64,000 bases of DNA from Betaproteobacteria bacterium (GTDB taxonomy: Bacteria; Pseudomonadota; Gammaproteobacteria; Burkholderiales; SG8-39): the NCBI GenBank assembly GCA_022340285.1, contig JAJDOG010000097.1, forward strand, positions 1-64,000, written 5' to 3'. Every line of letters begins with the position of its first letter. Position 1 is the stretch's first letter. The position numbers and the translations under genes are program-made. Below are positions 27,461 through 38,066 of this stretch, one piece after another. Below the pieces are notes generated by a model. The model was given only the letters and a program-made list of their open reading frames with translations, ran no database searches and was not told the DNA's origin.

Positions 27461-29464
27461 ATGCTCTCCGTCTACGCGATTACCGTCTTCCTGAGCGCGT
27501 TCCTGCTGTTTCTCGTGCAGCCGCTCATCGCCAAGCAGATCCTGCCGTGGTTCGGCGGATCCGCGGCGGTCTGGACGACCTGCATGGTGTTCTTCCAGTC
27601 CGGGCTGCTCGCAGGCTATGCCTACGCGGACATCATGGTCAAAAGGATGGCGCCGAGGGCACAGGGCGGGACGCACGCGGTGCTCCTCGTCGTCAGCCTT
27701 GCGATGCTCCCGGCTATTCCCGGCGTTACATGGAGGCCGGTCGGTACCGAAGATCCCGTTCTGCTGATTCTAGGGTTGCTTCTCGCGGTAATCGGGCTGC
27801 CATACTTCCTGCTCGCGTCGACGAGCCCGCTCCTCCAGGCGTGGTTTGCGCGGCGTTTCCCGTCCGGGACACCGTACCGCCTGTTCGCCCTGTCGAACCT
27901 TGCAGCGGTGTTTGCGTTGCTCGCCTATCCCTTCTTCATCGAGCCGTGGATTCCAGTGCGCGTCCAGGCACTCGCCTGGTCGGCCGGGTATGCGTTCTTC
28001 GTCGTGCTTTGCGCCATAGCCGCCTGGCATATTGCCCGCTACCGGGCGGGTCCCGTCGAGACGCCGGAGGCTCGTGTGACGACCGACCCGGCGCCGCCGG
28101 TCGCCACCCGACTTACATGGCTTGCCTTCGCCACGCTCGGCGTGGTCATGTTGCTCGCGGTGACGAATCACCTGTGCCAGAACATCGCTTCGGTTCCCTT
28201 CCTCTGGGTTGCGCCGCTCTCGCTCTACCTGCTCACGTTCGTGCTCTGCTTCGATATCGGCCGCTGGTACCGGCGCCGGATGTTTCTCGTTCTGCTCGCC
28301 GCAAGCCTCATCGCCATGTCAGCGCTGCTCGACAACCTCGATCTCGCGCTGGTGGCGCCGGTCTTTCTCGTCGGACTCTTCGTGGCCTGCATGGTCTGTC
28401 ACGGCGAGCTCGCGGCGCTGCGACCGGATCCCCGCCATCTCACCGGCTATTACTTGGTCATCGCGCTCGGGGGCGCGCTCGGCGGCGTCTTGGTCGGGGT
28501 CATTGCACCACTGGCTCTCGTGGGTTACTTCGAGCTTGGCCTCGCACTCGTCGCGTGCGCGGCGCTCTGCCTCGTCCGCTTGGCTGTCTCACGCAGTGCG
28601 TATGCCGTGGCGTTCGGCATCGCGCTCCCGGTCACGATCTGGGGCAGCGCCGCCCAGATCGACCAGTTCACGGACGGCACCCTCTACGCCTCCCGCAACT
28701 TCTACGGCGCGGTGACTGTGAGCGACTTCGGCGGAGACGCGCCATGGCGCTCGCTCCGTCACGGGGCGATCCTGCACGGCGGTCAGTACATCGACTCGGG
28801 ATCGCGGCGTCGCCAGCCGAGCACGTACTATTCGAGACAGAGCGGAATCGGCATTGCGCTCGAAAAGCTCGCGCGCCCGGCGCGAATCGGCGTCGTGGGA
28901 TTGGGGGCCGGCACGCTTGCGACGTATGGACGGCCTGGGGACGTGATACGCATCTATGAAATCGATCCCGAAATGCTGGCGGTCGCGCAGAAGTACTTTA
29001 CCTTCCTGCGCGACAGCCGCGCGGAGATCCAGACCGTGCAGGGTGACGCCCGTTCCAGCCTGGAACACGAACCACCGCAGCGCTTCGACCTCCTTGCGGT
29101 CGACGCGTTTTCAGGCGATGCGATCCCCGCGCACCTGCTCACTGTCGAGGCGTTCGATGTATACCTCCGCCATCTGAAGCCGGACGGACTGCTGCTCATC
29201 CACGCGACCAACCGCTACCTCGACCTGCCGCCCGTGATCGCCCGCGTCGCGCGCGAGAGAGGACTGCATGCGCTGCAATTCGCGGATGACGGAATCTCTC
29301 CGGAGGACTCGCACGTATCGAGATCCGACTGGGTCGTGATGGCGCGCTCCGCCGATCCGCTTGCCCCCTTTGCGTCCGATTGGCGCGTCCGGCAGCTGCC
29401 GGCTGACCACGCGCTCACCCTGTGGACCGACGACTTCAACAATCTTTTTCAGGCCCTGAAGTAG
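27461..29464 (+). CDS. Fused membrane / spermidine-synthase-like methyltransferase-fold protein
   Basis: 667 residues. The N-terminal 400 or so residues form about ten to twelve membrane helices. The C-terminal part is a Rossmann polyamine-synthase-like domain (GVVGLGAGTLATYG, IYEIDPEMLAVAQKYF, VDAFSGDAIPAHLLT). Such fusions are common, but substrate and reaction are not established; the annotation spermidine synthase is by homology only. No clear ribosome site before the ATG. Divergent from the hydrogenase island, possibly sharing the FNR box. Confidence 0.8.
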   Translation: MLSVYAITVFLSAFLLFLVQPLIAKQILPWFGGSAAVWTTCMVFFQSGLLAGYAYADIMVKRMAPRAQGGTHAVLLVVSLAMLPAIPGVTWRPVGTEDPVLLILGLLLAVIGLPYFLLASTSPLLQAWFARRFPSGTPYRLFALSNLAAVFALLAYPFFIEPWIPVRVQALAWSAGYAFFVVLCAIAAWHIARYRAGPVETPEARVTTDPAPPVATRLTWLAFATLGVVMLLAVTNHLCQNIASVPFLWVAPLSLYLLTFVLCFDIGRWYRRRMFLVLLAASLIAMSALLDNLDLALVAPVFLVGLFVACMVCHGELAALRPDPRHLTGYYLVIALGGALGGVLVGVIAPLALVGYFELGLALVACAALCLVRLAVSRSAYAVAFGIALPVTIWGSAAQIDQFTDGTLYASRNFYGAVTVSDFGGDAPWRSLRHGAILHGGQYIDSGSRRRQPSTYYSRQSGIGIALEKLARPARIGVVGLGAGTLATYGRPGDVIRIYEIDPEMLAVAQKYFTFLRDSRAEIQTVQGDARSSLEHEPPQRFDLLAVDAFSGDAIPAHLLTVEAFDVYLRHLKPDGLLLIHATNRYLDLPPVIARVARERGLHALQFADDGISPEDSHVSRSDWVVMARSADPLAPFASDWRVRQLPADHALTLWTDDFNNLFQALK

Positions 29465-29491
29465 ATCGATGCCGGATAGGAGCAAGAAATC

Positions 29492-30280
29492 ATGACCGCT
29501 CTCAAGGACGCACCCCGATTGGTCGTCAGCGTGACCGGACCGGTCGGAACGATCGCCTTCTCGAATCCGCGCAAGCGCAATGCGCTCACGTTCGACATGT
29601 GGCGCACGCTTCCGGCGGCGATTGCCGAACTCGACGCGAACGATTCGGTCCGGGTGCTGGTCATCGAGGGAGCGGGCAGCGACTTCACGGCCGGCGCCGA
29701 CATCTCGGAATTCACCAACGACCCCGGCAAGCTCGCGGAGTTCGATCGTGCGGTCGAGGCCGCCTACGACGCCGCCCCGAGCTGCTCGAAGCCGGTCATC
29801 GCGAAGATTCGCGGCGTCTGCTTCGGGGGCGGGTTGGGCCTCGCGGCGGGTTGCGATCTGCGATTCTGCGCCAGCGACAGCGCCTTTCGCATGCCCGCGG
29901 CGCGCCTGGGCGTGGGCTATCGGCTGGATGGAATTCGACGCTTCGTCGAGCTGATCGGCCCCGCGAACACCGCGGACCTCTTCTTCAGCGCACGCCGCTT
30001 CGAGGCCTCGGAAGCCCTGGGCATGGGATTCGTCGCCGCGGTGCTGCCCGCCGACGAGCTCGAGCGTCATGTGGCGAGGTACGCCATGGTCGTGGCGGAG
30101 AACGCGCCGCTGACCGTGCGGGCCGCCAAAGCAGCCATCCGCGCCGCGGCCCGCAGCGCCACGACGGAGGATGTGGGCGCGGTTCAGAGGCTGATCGACG
30201 CGTGCTACACGAGCGGGGACTACCTCGAGGGTCAGCGCGCGTTTCTTGCCAAGCGCGAGCCCCGGTTCCAGGGGCGCTAG
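29492..30280 (+). CDS. Enoyl-CoA hydratase/isomerase family protein
   Basis: 262 residues, crotonase fold. The oxyanion-hole motif GSDFTAGADISEF and the second motif AKIRGVCFGGGLGLAAGCDLRF are intact. At the usual catalytic Glu positions I see residues around ARLGVGYRLDG, so hydratase activity is not certain. AGGAG lies 9 nt before the ATG, 28 nt after the preceding gene, so the two are probably co-transcribed. Substrate unknown. Confidence 0.88.
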   Translation: MTALKDAPRLVVSVTGPVGTIAFSNPRKRNALTFDMWRTLPAAIAELDANDSVRVLVIEGAGSDFTAGADISEFTNDPGKLAEFDRAVEAAYDAAPSCSKPVIAKIRGVCFGGGLGLAAGCDLRFCASDSAFRMPAARLGVGYRLDGIRRFVELIGPANTADLFFSARRFEASEALGMGFVAAVLPADELERHVARYAMVVAENAPLTVRAAKAAIRAAARSATTEDVGAVQRLIDACYTSGDYLEGQRAFLAKREPRFQGR

Positions 30281-30396
30281 CCCCGTAGGCCGCAGATTCC
30301 CGTGCGGGCCACGACGGCCTTCCGACAGTGTCGAAAAGTCGCGCGAACTATGTCACGGGACGCCCAAGACCAGGCGACAAAGCTCCAAGATTTCAA

Positions 30397-30425
30397 TTGC
30401 ATTCGCGCGCATCCGATGCTAGCGT
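30397..30425 (+). promoter_or_regulatory. Candidate sigma70 promoter upstream of the riboswitch
   Basis: TTGCAT, 17-nt spacer, TAGCGT. A start near 30432 would lie about 60 nt before the riboswitch aptamer. The remaining 30281-30396 shows nothing clear. Confidence 0.4.
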
Positions 30426-30455
30426 CATAGCGCGAACAAAGCATTACTAAACGCG

Positions 30456-30485
30456 GTCTTCGCGCCCCCTCGGGGGAACGAAGAC
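30456..30485 (+). other. Stable hairpin just upstream of the c-di-GMP aptamer
   Basis: GTCTTCG pairs with CGAAGAC, with an inner CCCC/GGGG stem. It is not followed by a T tract, so it is more likely a leader-RNA structure than a terminator. Confidence 0.5.
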
Positions 30486-30489
30486 GGGT

Positions 30490-30577
30490 CTGTAAAAAGG
30501 GCAAACCCACCGAAAGGTGGGGACGCAAAATCACCGGTCTAACGGACGTGAGTCCAATGACAGCGGGATTGCCAGGC
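30490..30577 (+). ncRNA. Class I cyclic-di-GMP riboswitch (GEMM-I aptamer)
   Basis: The GEMM-I core is visible: AGGGCAAACC, then stem CCACC-GAAA-GGTGG with its GNRA loop, GGGACGCAAA, CCGGTCTAA (tetraloop-receptor strand), and the closing GCGGGATTGCCAGG. These positions match the known c-di-GMP-I consensus, including the G and C that pair with the ligand. It controls the DUF1631 gene 180 nt downstream. Confidence 0.9.
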
Positions 30578-30661
30578 CGACGCGATCGGGTCGCTGCAAC
30601 TTCCCGCTCTCGTCAGCACCAATCCCGCTCCAGGGCTCCCTCGGGGACAACCGGCTGATCG

Positions 30662-30743
30662 CCCGCCGCGACAAAGGTCGCGCGGGTGCGTGCGTTGTCC
30701 TGGCCGTACGTGCGGCCGAATGAAACCGCAGGCGCGAGCCTGC
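30662..30743 (+). promoter_or_regulatory. Leader hairpins between riboswitch and DUF1631 start (possible expression platform)
   Basis: First hairpin 30662-30686: CCCG.CGCGAC-AAAG-GTCGCG.CGGG. Second 30728-30743: GCAGGC-GCGA-GCCTGC, directly abutting the ribosome site AGGAGGG (30744-30750) of the GTG start. No T tract follows the first, so control of ribosome access is more likely than termination. Confidence 0.45.
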
Positions 30744-30756
30744 AGGAGGGTGTGCC

Positions 30757-33105
30757 GTGGCGTTACCAAAGCCGTCGAATGTCGTCACGCTGAACGAGCG
30801 GGCTACGCGCCCTGCCGCCGGATCCGGCGAATCGTTTGCCATTGCACGCGAATGCCGTGAGTTCGCGCTGGTAAGGATCTCGTCGGCGCTGCGCAGCGTC
30901 CTCGGGAAAGTCGAGCAGGATCTCTTCGAGCTCGCGTACAACTCGACCGACCGGGAATTGCGCAACCAGTATTTCGAGGCGCGCGATCAGTCCCGCAGCA
31001 ATCTGCATGCGTTCTGCGGTGCGGTGGAGCGGGAGTTCCTCACCCAGTTCAACGACAAGGCCCGGCGTGAAGTCAAGCGGCGACCGGCGACACCGTCCAC
31101 CGGCGACACGATGGAGCTCTCGCTGCTCGAGGACGGCGTCCTCGAGGACAACATCGCCCTCGGCAACCTCGTCAACAAGGTCCGCGAGATCAACAAGGAC
31201 GCCCTGTACGCACTGACGCGCCGGATGGCGGTGGTCCTGCAGAATCCCCAGCTCGAGGACGCCGACAATCCGCTTGGTCCCGAGACGATCGGCGCGGCGA
31301 TCAAGCAGGGCCTCGACGCCTTCGGGCTCGGCAGACAGGCGAAGCCTGCGGTGGTCAAGCTGATCGAACAGTACCTGATCGACGAGATCGAGACGATCTA
31401 CCACGACCTGAACGATCTCCTGATCCAGCGCAACATTCTTCCGCAAGTGCGGTTGGGCGCCCGCAAGACGCAACAGACGGCGTCGAGCGCCCGGTCTTCC
31501 GGCGGCGCGAAGGACCCGGCTGCGCCGAGCGCTCCCGGCGGCGACGCGAAGGACTGGTTCGCGCTGCTCCAGCAACTGGTTGGCGGCACCCGCGGCGCGG
31601 GTGTGGCGGGGGTGACCGGCAATACCCAGTGGCCCATCATGCCGCCGAGCGAGGCAAGCCTTGCGGCGATGCAGAGCCTGACGCAATTGCAACAGGGCCG
31701 CATCGACGCCCTCGCCACCGCCCTGCCAGGCCTGAATTCCTCCGCTCTGCTCTCGGGCAAGACGAACGTCCTCCACGAGATCAAGGGAACGGACATCGCC
31801 GCAGGCTTCGGACAGATGGACGCGATGACGATCGACATCGTGGCGATGCTGTTCGACTACGTGTTCGACGACAAGCGCATCCCCGATGCCATCAAGGCGC
31901 TCATCGGCCGTCTCCAGATCCCGATCCTGAAGGTCGCGATCCTCGACAAGAAGTTCTTCTCGAACAAGACCCACCCCACGCGCAAGCTGCTCGATTCACT
32001 GGCCGCCGCCGCAGTCGGCTGGACCGGCGCCGCGGACGAGACCGATCCGCTCTACGCCAAGATCGACAGCATCGTGCAGCGCGTGATCACGGGCTTCGAG
32101 AGCGAGCTGGGGCTCTTCGACAATCTCGTTGCCGAGCTCGAGGAATTTCTCGCCGAGGAGGAGCAGCGGCTGTCCGCGTTCTCCGAGCAATCGGCGAAGG
32201 TCGTGCACGACCGCGAACGCGTCGAGATCGCGCGCGTCGTGGCGAGCGACGAAGTCCAGCGCCGGGTCGAAAACCGCGATATGCCCGAGCCGGTTCGTGC
32301 ATACCTGGAGCGGGTCTGGGAAAAAGCGCTCGTCGTGAGCTACGCCGCGCACGGCGAAGGAAGCGAGCGCTGGGCCATCACGCTCGGGACGATGGACGAT
32401 CTGATCTGGAGCGTGGCGCCCAAGGAAACCGGCGAGGATCGCAAGAAGCTCGTCAGTCTGCTGCCCGAGCTTCTGAAGCGGCTGCATGCCGGGATGGACC
32501 TCATCGCGCTGCCGCCCGAATCGCGCAACCAGTTCTTCGCCGAGCTCGTGCGCTGCCATGCGCAGGCCGTGAAATCGGGGCTCGCGCCGTCGGCGGGCCC
32601 GGTCCCCCAACCCCCCGCGAATCTCCAGGTTGTCGGGGCGTCGACTGCGAAAGCCGATGCGCACGTCGAGGAGCAGCCGGCCGAACCGCACGATGTCTGG
32701 GCGGAGGGCGCGAGTGCGGACGCTCCGCAGCTCGTCGCTACGCAGGTCAATCAGGGCGACGTGCTGATCGAGGAAATCAAGCTGCAAGGTACCGGCGATT
32801 TCGTCGACGACGACCCACGCCAGAAATGGGACAACCTCGTTTCCAGCCTCGTGCGCGGGATGTGGGTGCAGTTCCTCCAGAAGAACGGGGCAACCATCCG
32901 CGCCAAGCTGACGTGGATCAGCCCGCTGAAAGGCATCTACCTCTTCAGCAACCCGAACGGCGCCCGCGCCCTCGCCTTCGAGCCGAAGGCGCTCGCCGAG
33001 GCTTTCCGGCGCGGACGCGCGGAAGTGATCTCGGACAGCCCGCTGGTCGAGAGCGCCATGAACAGCATGGTGAGCTCGATGAAGGAGCCCGCGCCAGCGC
33101 ATTGA
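30757..33105 (+). CDS. DUF1631 family protein under c-di-GMP riboswitch control
   Basis: 782 residues; GTG start 6 nt after AGGAGGG. The N-terminus (FAIARECREFALVRISSALR) and central region match DUF1631, sometimes misnamed thymidine phosphorylase. No membrane segment or signal peptide. A proline-rich linker (about 610-660) precedes a C-terminal beta-rich segment of about 110 residues (GMWVQFLQKNG, AKLTWISPLKGIYLFSN) resembling a degenerate PilZ-type barrel but without the RxxxR motif. Function unknown. Riboswitch control ties it to the motile/sessile switch. A terminator follows. Confidence 0.88.
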   Translation: MALPKPSNVVTLNERATRPAAGSGESFAIARECREFALVRISSALRSVLGKVEQDLFELAYNSTDRELRNQYFEARDQSRSNLHAFCGAVEREFLTQFNDKARREVKRRPATPSTGDTMELSLLEDGVLEDNIALGNLVNKVREINKDALYALTRRMAVVLQNPQLEDADNPLGPETIGAAIKQGLDAFGLGRQAKPAVVKLIEQYLIDEIETIYHDLNDLLIQRNILPQVRLGARKTQQTASSARSSGGAKDPAAPSAPGGDAKDWFALLQQLVGGTRGAGVAGVTGNTQWPIMPPSEASLAAMQSLTQLQQGRIDALATALPGLNSSALLSGKTNVLHEIKGTDIAAGFGQMDAMTIDIVAMLFDYVFDDKRIPDAIKALIGRLQIPILKVAILDKKFFSNKTHPTRKLLDSLAAAAVGWTGAADETDPLYAKIDSIVQRVITGFESELGLFDNLVAELEEFLAEEEQRLSAFSEQSAKVVHDRERVEIARVVASDEVQRRVENRDMPEPVRAYLERVWEKALVVSYAAHGEGSERWAITLGTMDDLIWSVAPKETGEDRKKLVSLLPELLKRLHAGMDLIALPPESRNQFFAELVRCHAQAVKSGLAPSAGPVPQPPANLQVVGASTAKADAHVEEQPAEPHDVWAEGASADAPQLVATQVNQGDVLIEEIKLQGTGDFVDDDPRQKWDNLVSSLVRGMWVQFLQKNGATIRAKLTWISPLKGIYLFSNPNGARALAFEPKALAEAFRRGRAEVISDSPLVESAMNSMVSSMKEPAPAH

Positions 33106-33124
33106 AGCACCCTCTCTCCGTGCG

Positions 33125-33162
33125 GGGCCGGTTCCGCCTTGAGCGCCCGGCCCTCTTTTTTT
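33125..33162 (+). terminator. Rho-independent terminator of the DUF1631 gene
   Basis: GGGCCGG pairs with CCGGCCC around a 15-nt loop, then TC and seven T. It lies 20 nt after the stop codon. Confidence 0.8.
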
Positions 33163-33435
33163 GCCTGTGAGGTCCCAGGTCCGGGGTGTGGAAATTCAGA
33201 CGGGGAAGACGTGGGGTGTCCCGGGTTCGACTCGGCGTGGAGGCCCGGACGGCCGGGCCCCCGGGGTCGTCCGAAATCCGGCCGTAATGCGTTGGTTTTG
33301 CATGCGCCGGGCGCTGTGAGTCGGCACATCCGCGTCATTCTCGGTTGCAAGGCGGGCTGCCCGCGGGTCCGGATGGTAATTCTCCACGGCAGCCGCCACC
33401 CCCATCCGTGAAATAAGCCCAAAGGCGAGCCGGCG

Positions 33436-33450
33436 TGGCATACCGGTTGC
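33436..33450 (+). promoter_or_regulatory. Sigma54 (RpoN) -24/-12 promoter
   Basis: TGGCATACCGGTTGC matches TGGCAc-N5-TTGC, with the GG and GC dinucleotides at the required 12-bp separation, followed by TTA. The start would be near 33461, giving a 34-nt leader for the 67-residue gene. The stretch 33163-33435 holds GC-rich hairpins but no supported gene; activator sites were not recognised. Confidence 0.8.
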
Positions 33451-33494
33451 TTATTAAAGGGCAGGCAGTCTTAACTACTAGGTGGAGGATCAGA

Positions 33495-33698
33495 ATGCTG
33501 ACACTGATGAAAAACGAGGCGGTCCAGCTTGCCGAGAAAACCGGCTGGACGTTCGACTTCGCAGCGGGTTTCCTTGCCGGCGAAAGCGCCCGTGCACGGC
33601 GCCGCATGCCCGCATCCGAGCTGCTCTCCGGCGCGGACGACTACGCGCTCGGCGTTCAGATCGGCTATCACTACGGCCCGGCCTACCTCAACTGGTAA
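33495..33698 (+). CDS. Small 67-residue protein of unknown function, sigma54-driven
   Basis: Begins MLTLMKNEAVQLAEKTGW; GGTGGAGGA 6 nt before the ATG. Composition: amphipathic N-terminus, Arg cluster ARARRR near residue 33, then a C-terminal ADDYALGVQIGYHYGPAYL with five aromatic residues. No signal peptide, Cys or membrane segment. The reading frame extends upstream to 33435, but those codons lie across the sigma54 promoter and cannot be translated from it. Soluble, probably strongly expressed. I do not recognise a family. Confidence 0.75.
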   Translation: MLTLMKNEAVQLAEKTGWTFDFAAGFLAGESARARRRMPASELLSGADDYALGVQIGYHYGPAYLNW

Positions 33699-33701
33699 CA
33701 G

Positions 33702-33716
33702 CCTGGCTTTGCCAGG
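33702..33716 (+). terminator. Hairpin after the small sigma54 gene (weak terminator candidate)
   Basis: CCTGGC-TTT-GCCAGG starts 3 nt after the stop codon. No T tract follows, so termination is uncertain. Confidence 0.35.
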
Positions 33717-33880
33717 TGTCGGGTCGCCGGCACCTGCGGGACGCGCCGTCGACCTGACGGTTGCTTCCGTCTACGGGGTCATCCTTCAACCCCGCACGCT
33801 CCACCCCTTCGATCCTCCGTTCCCGGCGTGGCAGCCCCCTCCGCCAGGCTTTAGACTTGTCTCCATCTCTAGGAGGCAAC

Positions 33881-34363
33881 ATGGCCGGGCGGCCTTTCAA
33901 GATCCTGGGTGTTCAACAATTCGCGGTGGGAGGCTTGGACAAGTCCAAGCTGCGGCGCCTCTGGGTCGACACCCTCGGATTGCAGGTCACCGGCACCTAC
34001 CGCAGCGAGCGGGAAAACGTCGACGAGGACATTGCCTCCACCGGATCCGGACCGTTCGCCTGTGAAGTCGATCTGATGCAGCCGCTCGATCCGGAAGGAA
34101 AGCCTGCAGTCAACGATCCGCCGCTCAATCATGTCGGTCTCTGGGTCGACGACCTGCCTGCCGCATTCGACTGGCTAGCCGCCCGAGGCGTCCGGTTCAC
34201 GCCGGGAGGGATCCGCAAGGGCGGCTCCGGTCACGACATCTGCTTCATCCATCCGAGGGCAAACGACGCGTCTCCCATCGGCGGCGAGGGGGTTCTGATC
34301 GAGCTCGTGCAAGCCCCGCCGGAAGTCATCGCCGCGTTCGCGGCCGCGCAGCCCGGGGACTGA
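33881..34363 (+). CDS. VOC-fold protein, possible methylmalonyl-CoA epimerase
   Basis: 160 residues. Two beta-alpha-beta-beta-beta modules of the vicinal-oxygen-chelate fold. The C-terminal half ([36 protein letters not shown]) looks like methylmalonyl-CoA epimerase, and it lies next to the mcm-pcc genes. Of the four metal ligands of characterised epimerases (His, Gln, His, Glu), Q67, H84 and E141 are seen, but the first His is replaced by the V11-Q12-Q13 segment. AGGAGG precedes the ATG. Epimerase is the best guess; another VOC activity is possible. Confidence 0.6.
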   Translation: MAGRPFKILGVQQFAVGGLDKSKLRRLWVDTLGLQVTGTYRSERENVDEDIASTGSGPFACEVDLMQPLDPEGKPAVNDPPLNHVGLWVDDLPAAFDWLAARGVRFTPGGIRKGGSGHDICFIHPRANDASPIGGEGVLIELVQAPPEVIAAFAAAQPGD

Positions 34364-34386
34364 TCTTCGAGGCCGGATGCGGGACT

Positions 34387-34433
34387 TCCCCTCCTTTTCA
34401 AGGAGGGGTGGCTGCGAAGCAGCCGGGGTGGTT
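34387..34433. repeat. Dispersed 47-bp hairpin repeat, copy 2
   Basis: Same as the copy at 10941-10987: stem CCCCTCCTT-TTC-AAGGAGGGG and tail GTGGCTGCGAAGC, then GGGTGGTT, with about four differences in 47. It lies between two convergent genes (VOC protein and pccA), where a bidirectional terminator would be useful. Confidence 0.75.
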
Positions 34434-34500
34434 CATCGAGCGTTGCCACCACCCCGCCGCCTCCGGCGGCGCCCCGTCCTGCCCGAAGCGAGGACGCTCC

Positions 34501-36495
<1,995 letters not shown>

Positions 36496-36498
36496 GGA

Positions 36499-38031
36499 TC
36501 AGAGCGGGATGTTGCCGTGCTTACGCCACGGATTGTCCAGCCGTTTGCCGCGCAGCACCTTCAGCGAGCGGCAAATCCGCTTGCGCGTCTCGCTCGGCAT
36601 GATCACGTCGTCGATGTAGCCGCGGTGGCCGGCGATGAACGGGTTGGCGAATTTCTTCCGGTATTCCTCGGTGCGATCGGCGATCTTCTGCGGGTCGCCG
36701 ATGTCCTTGCGGAAGATGATCTCGACCGCCCCCTTGGGTCCCATCACCGCGATCTCGGCCGACGGCCAGGCGAAGTTCACGTCACCACGCAGGTGCTTGG
36801 AGCTCATGACGTCGTAGGCGCCGCCATACGCCTTGCGCGTGATGACGGTCACCTTGGGCACCGTGGCCTCGGCGTAGGCATAGAGGAGCTTGGCGCCGTG
36901 CTTGATGATTCCGCCGTATTCCTGCGACGTCCCTGGCATGAACCCCGGCACGTCGACGAAAGTGATGATGGGGATGTGAAACGCGTCGCAGAAACGCACG
37001 AAGCGAGCCGCCTTGATCGCGGACTTGATGTCGAGGCAGCCGGCGAGCACCAGGGGCTGGTTGGCGACGATGCCGACGGGCTGTCCTTCCATGCGTGCGA
37101 ACCCGATGATGATGTTCTTGGCGTGATCGGGCTGGAGCTCGAAGAAGTCGTTCTCGTCCACGACTTTGATCACGAGTTCCTTGATGTCGTAAGGCTTGTT
37201 CGGATTGTCCGGCACCAGCGTGTTGAGCGAGGGATCGTCCCGTTCTGCGGGGTCGTCGGTTGGAATGACCGGCGGCTGATCCCGGTTGCTGCCCGGGAGG
37301 AAGCTCACCAGCCTGCGGGTCATCATCAGCGTCTCGACGTCGTTCTCGAACGCCAGATCCGCCACCCCGGAGCGGGTCGTGTGCGTGACGGCGCCGCCGA
37401 GCTCCTCGGCCGTGACGTCCTCGTGCGTCACCGTCTTCACCACCTCCGGGCCGGTGACGAACATGTACGACGAATCCTTCACCATGAGGATGAAGTCGGT
37501 CATGGCCGGTGAGTACACCGCGCCGCCGGCGCACGGGCCCATGATGAGCGAGATCTGCGGGATCACGCCGGACGCGAGCACGTTGCGCTGGAACACTTCC
37601 GCGTAGCCGCCAAGCGAGGCCACGCCCTCCTGGATCCGTGCACCGCCCGAGTCGTTCAGACCGACCACCGGCGCACCGACCCGCATCGCCTGGTCCATGA
37701 TCTTGCAGATCTTCTCCGCATGAGGCTCGGAGAGCGAGCCGCCGAACACGGTGAAGTCCTGGCTGAACACGAAGACGAGCCGCCCGTTGACCGTGCCATA
37801 GCCGGTCACCACGCCGTCGCCCGGAATCTTCTGGTCCGCCATGCCGAAGTCTGTGCAGCGATGCTCGACGAACATGTCCCATTCCTCGAAGCTGCCCGCG
37901 TCGAGAAGCAGCTCGATCCGCTCGCGCGCCGTGAGCTTTCCTTTCGCGTGCTGCGCGTCGATGCGGGCCTTGCCGCCCCCGAGCTTTGCCGCCGCGCGGT
38001 TCGCCTCGAGCTGGCGAATGATCTCGTGCAT
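36499..38031 (-). CDS. pccB: Propionyl-CoA carboxylase beta subunit (carboxyltransferase)
   Basis: 510 residues. Crotonase-like carboxyltransferase with [36 protein letters not shown] and [20 protein letters not shown]. Makes methylmalonyl-CoA from propionyl-CoA. Start at 38031 has GGGGGAG 8 nt upstream; the longer open frame to 38265 overlaps meaB and is not used. The pairing with mcm favours propionyl-CoA over other acyl-CoAs. Confidence 0.92.
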   Translation of the reverse strand: MHEIIRQLEANRAAAKLGGGKARIDAQHAKGKLTARERIELLLDAGSFEEWDMFVEHRCTDFGMADQKIPGDGVVTGYGTVNGRLVFVFSQDFTVFGGSLSEPHAEKICKIMDQAMRVGAPVVGLNDSGGARIQEGVASLGGYAEVFQRNVLASGVIPQISLIMGPCAGGAVYSPAMTDFILMVKDSSYMFVTGPEVVKTVTHEDVTAEELGGAVTHTTRSGVADLAFENDVETLMMTRRLVSFLPGSNRDQPPVIPTDDPAERDDPSLNTLVPDNPNKPYDIKELVIKVVDENDFFELQPDHAKNIIIGFARMEGQPVGIVANQPLVLAGCLDIKSAIKAARFVRFCDAFHIPIITFVDVPGFMPGTSQEYGGIIKHGAKLLYAYAEATVPKVTVITRKAYGGAYDVMSSKHLRGDVNFAWPSAEIAVMGPKGAVEIIFRKDIGDPQKIADRTEEYRKKFANPFIAGHRGYIDDVIMPSETRKRICRSLKVLRGKRLDNPWRKHGNIPL

Positions 38032-38066
38032 GGTCTCCCCCTTGAATGCCGTCTCGACGATTGCGC

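Noticed and set aside
33205-33240. tRNA-like T-loop sequence GGGTTCGACTC
   Set aside because: Flanking bases do not pair as a T stem and no acceptor or anticodon arm is present.
33139-33411. 90-codon open frame after DUF1631
   Set aside because: Begins inside the terminator, lacks a ribosome site and has random composition.
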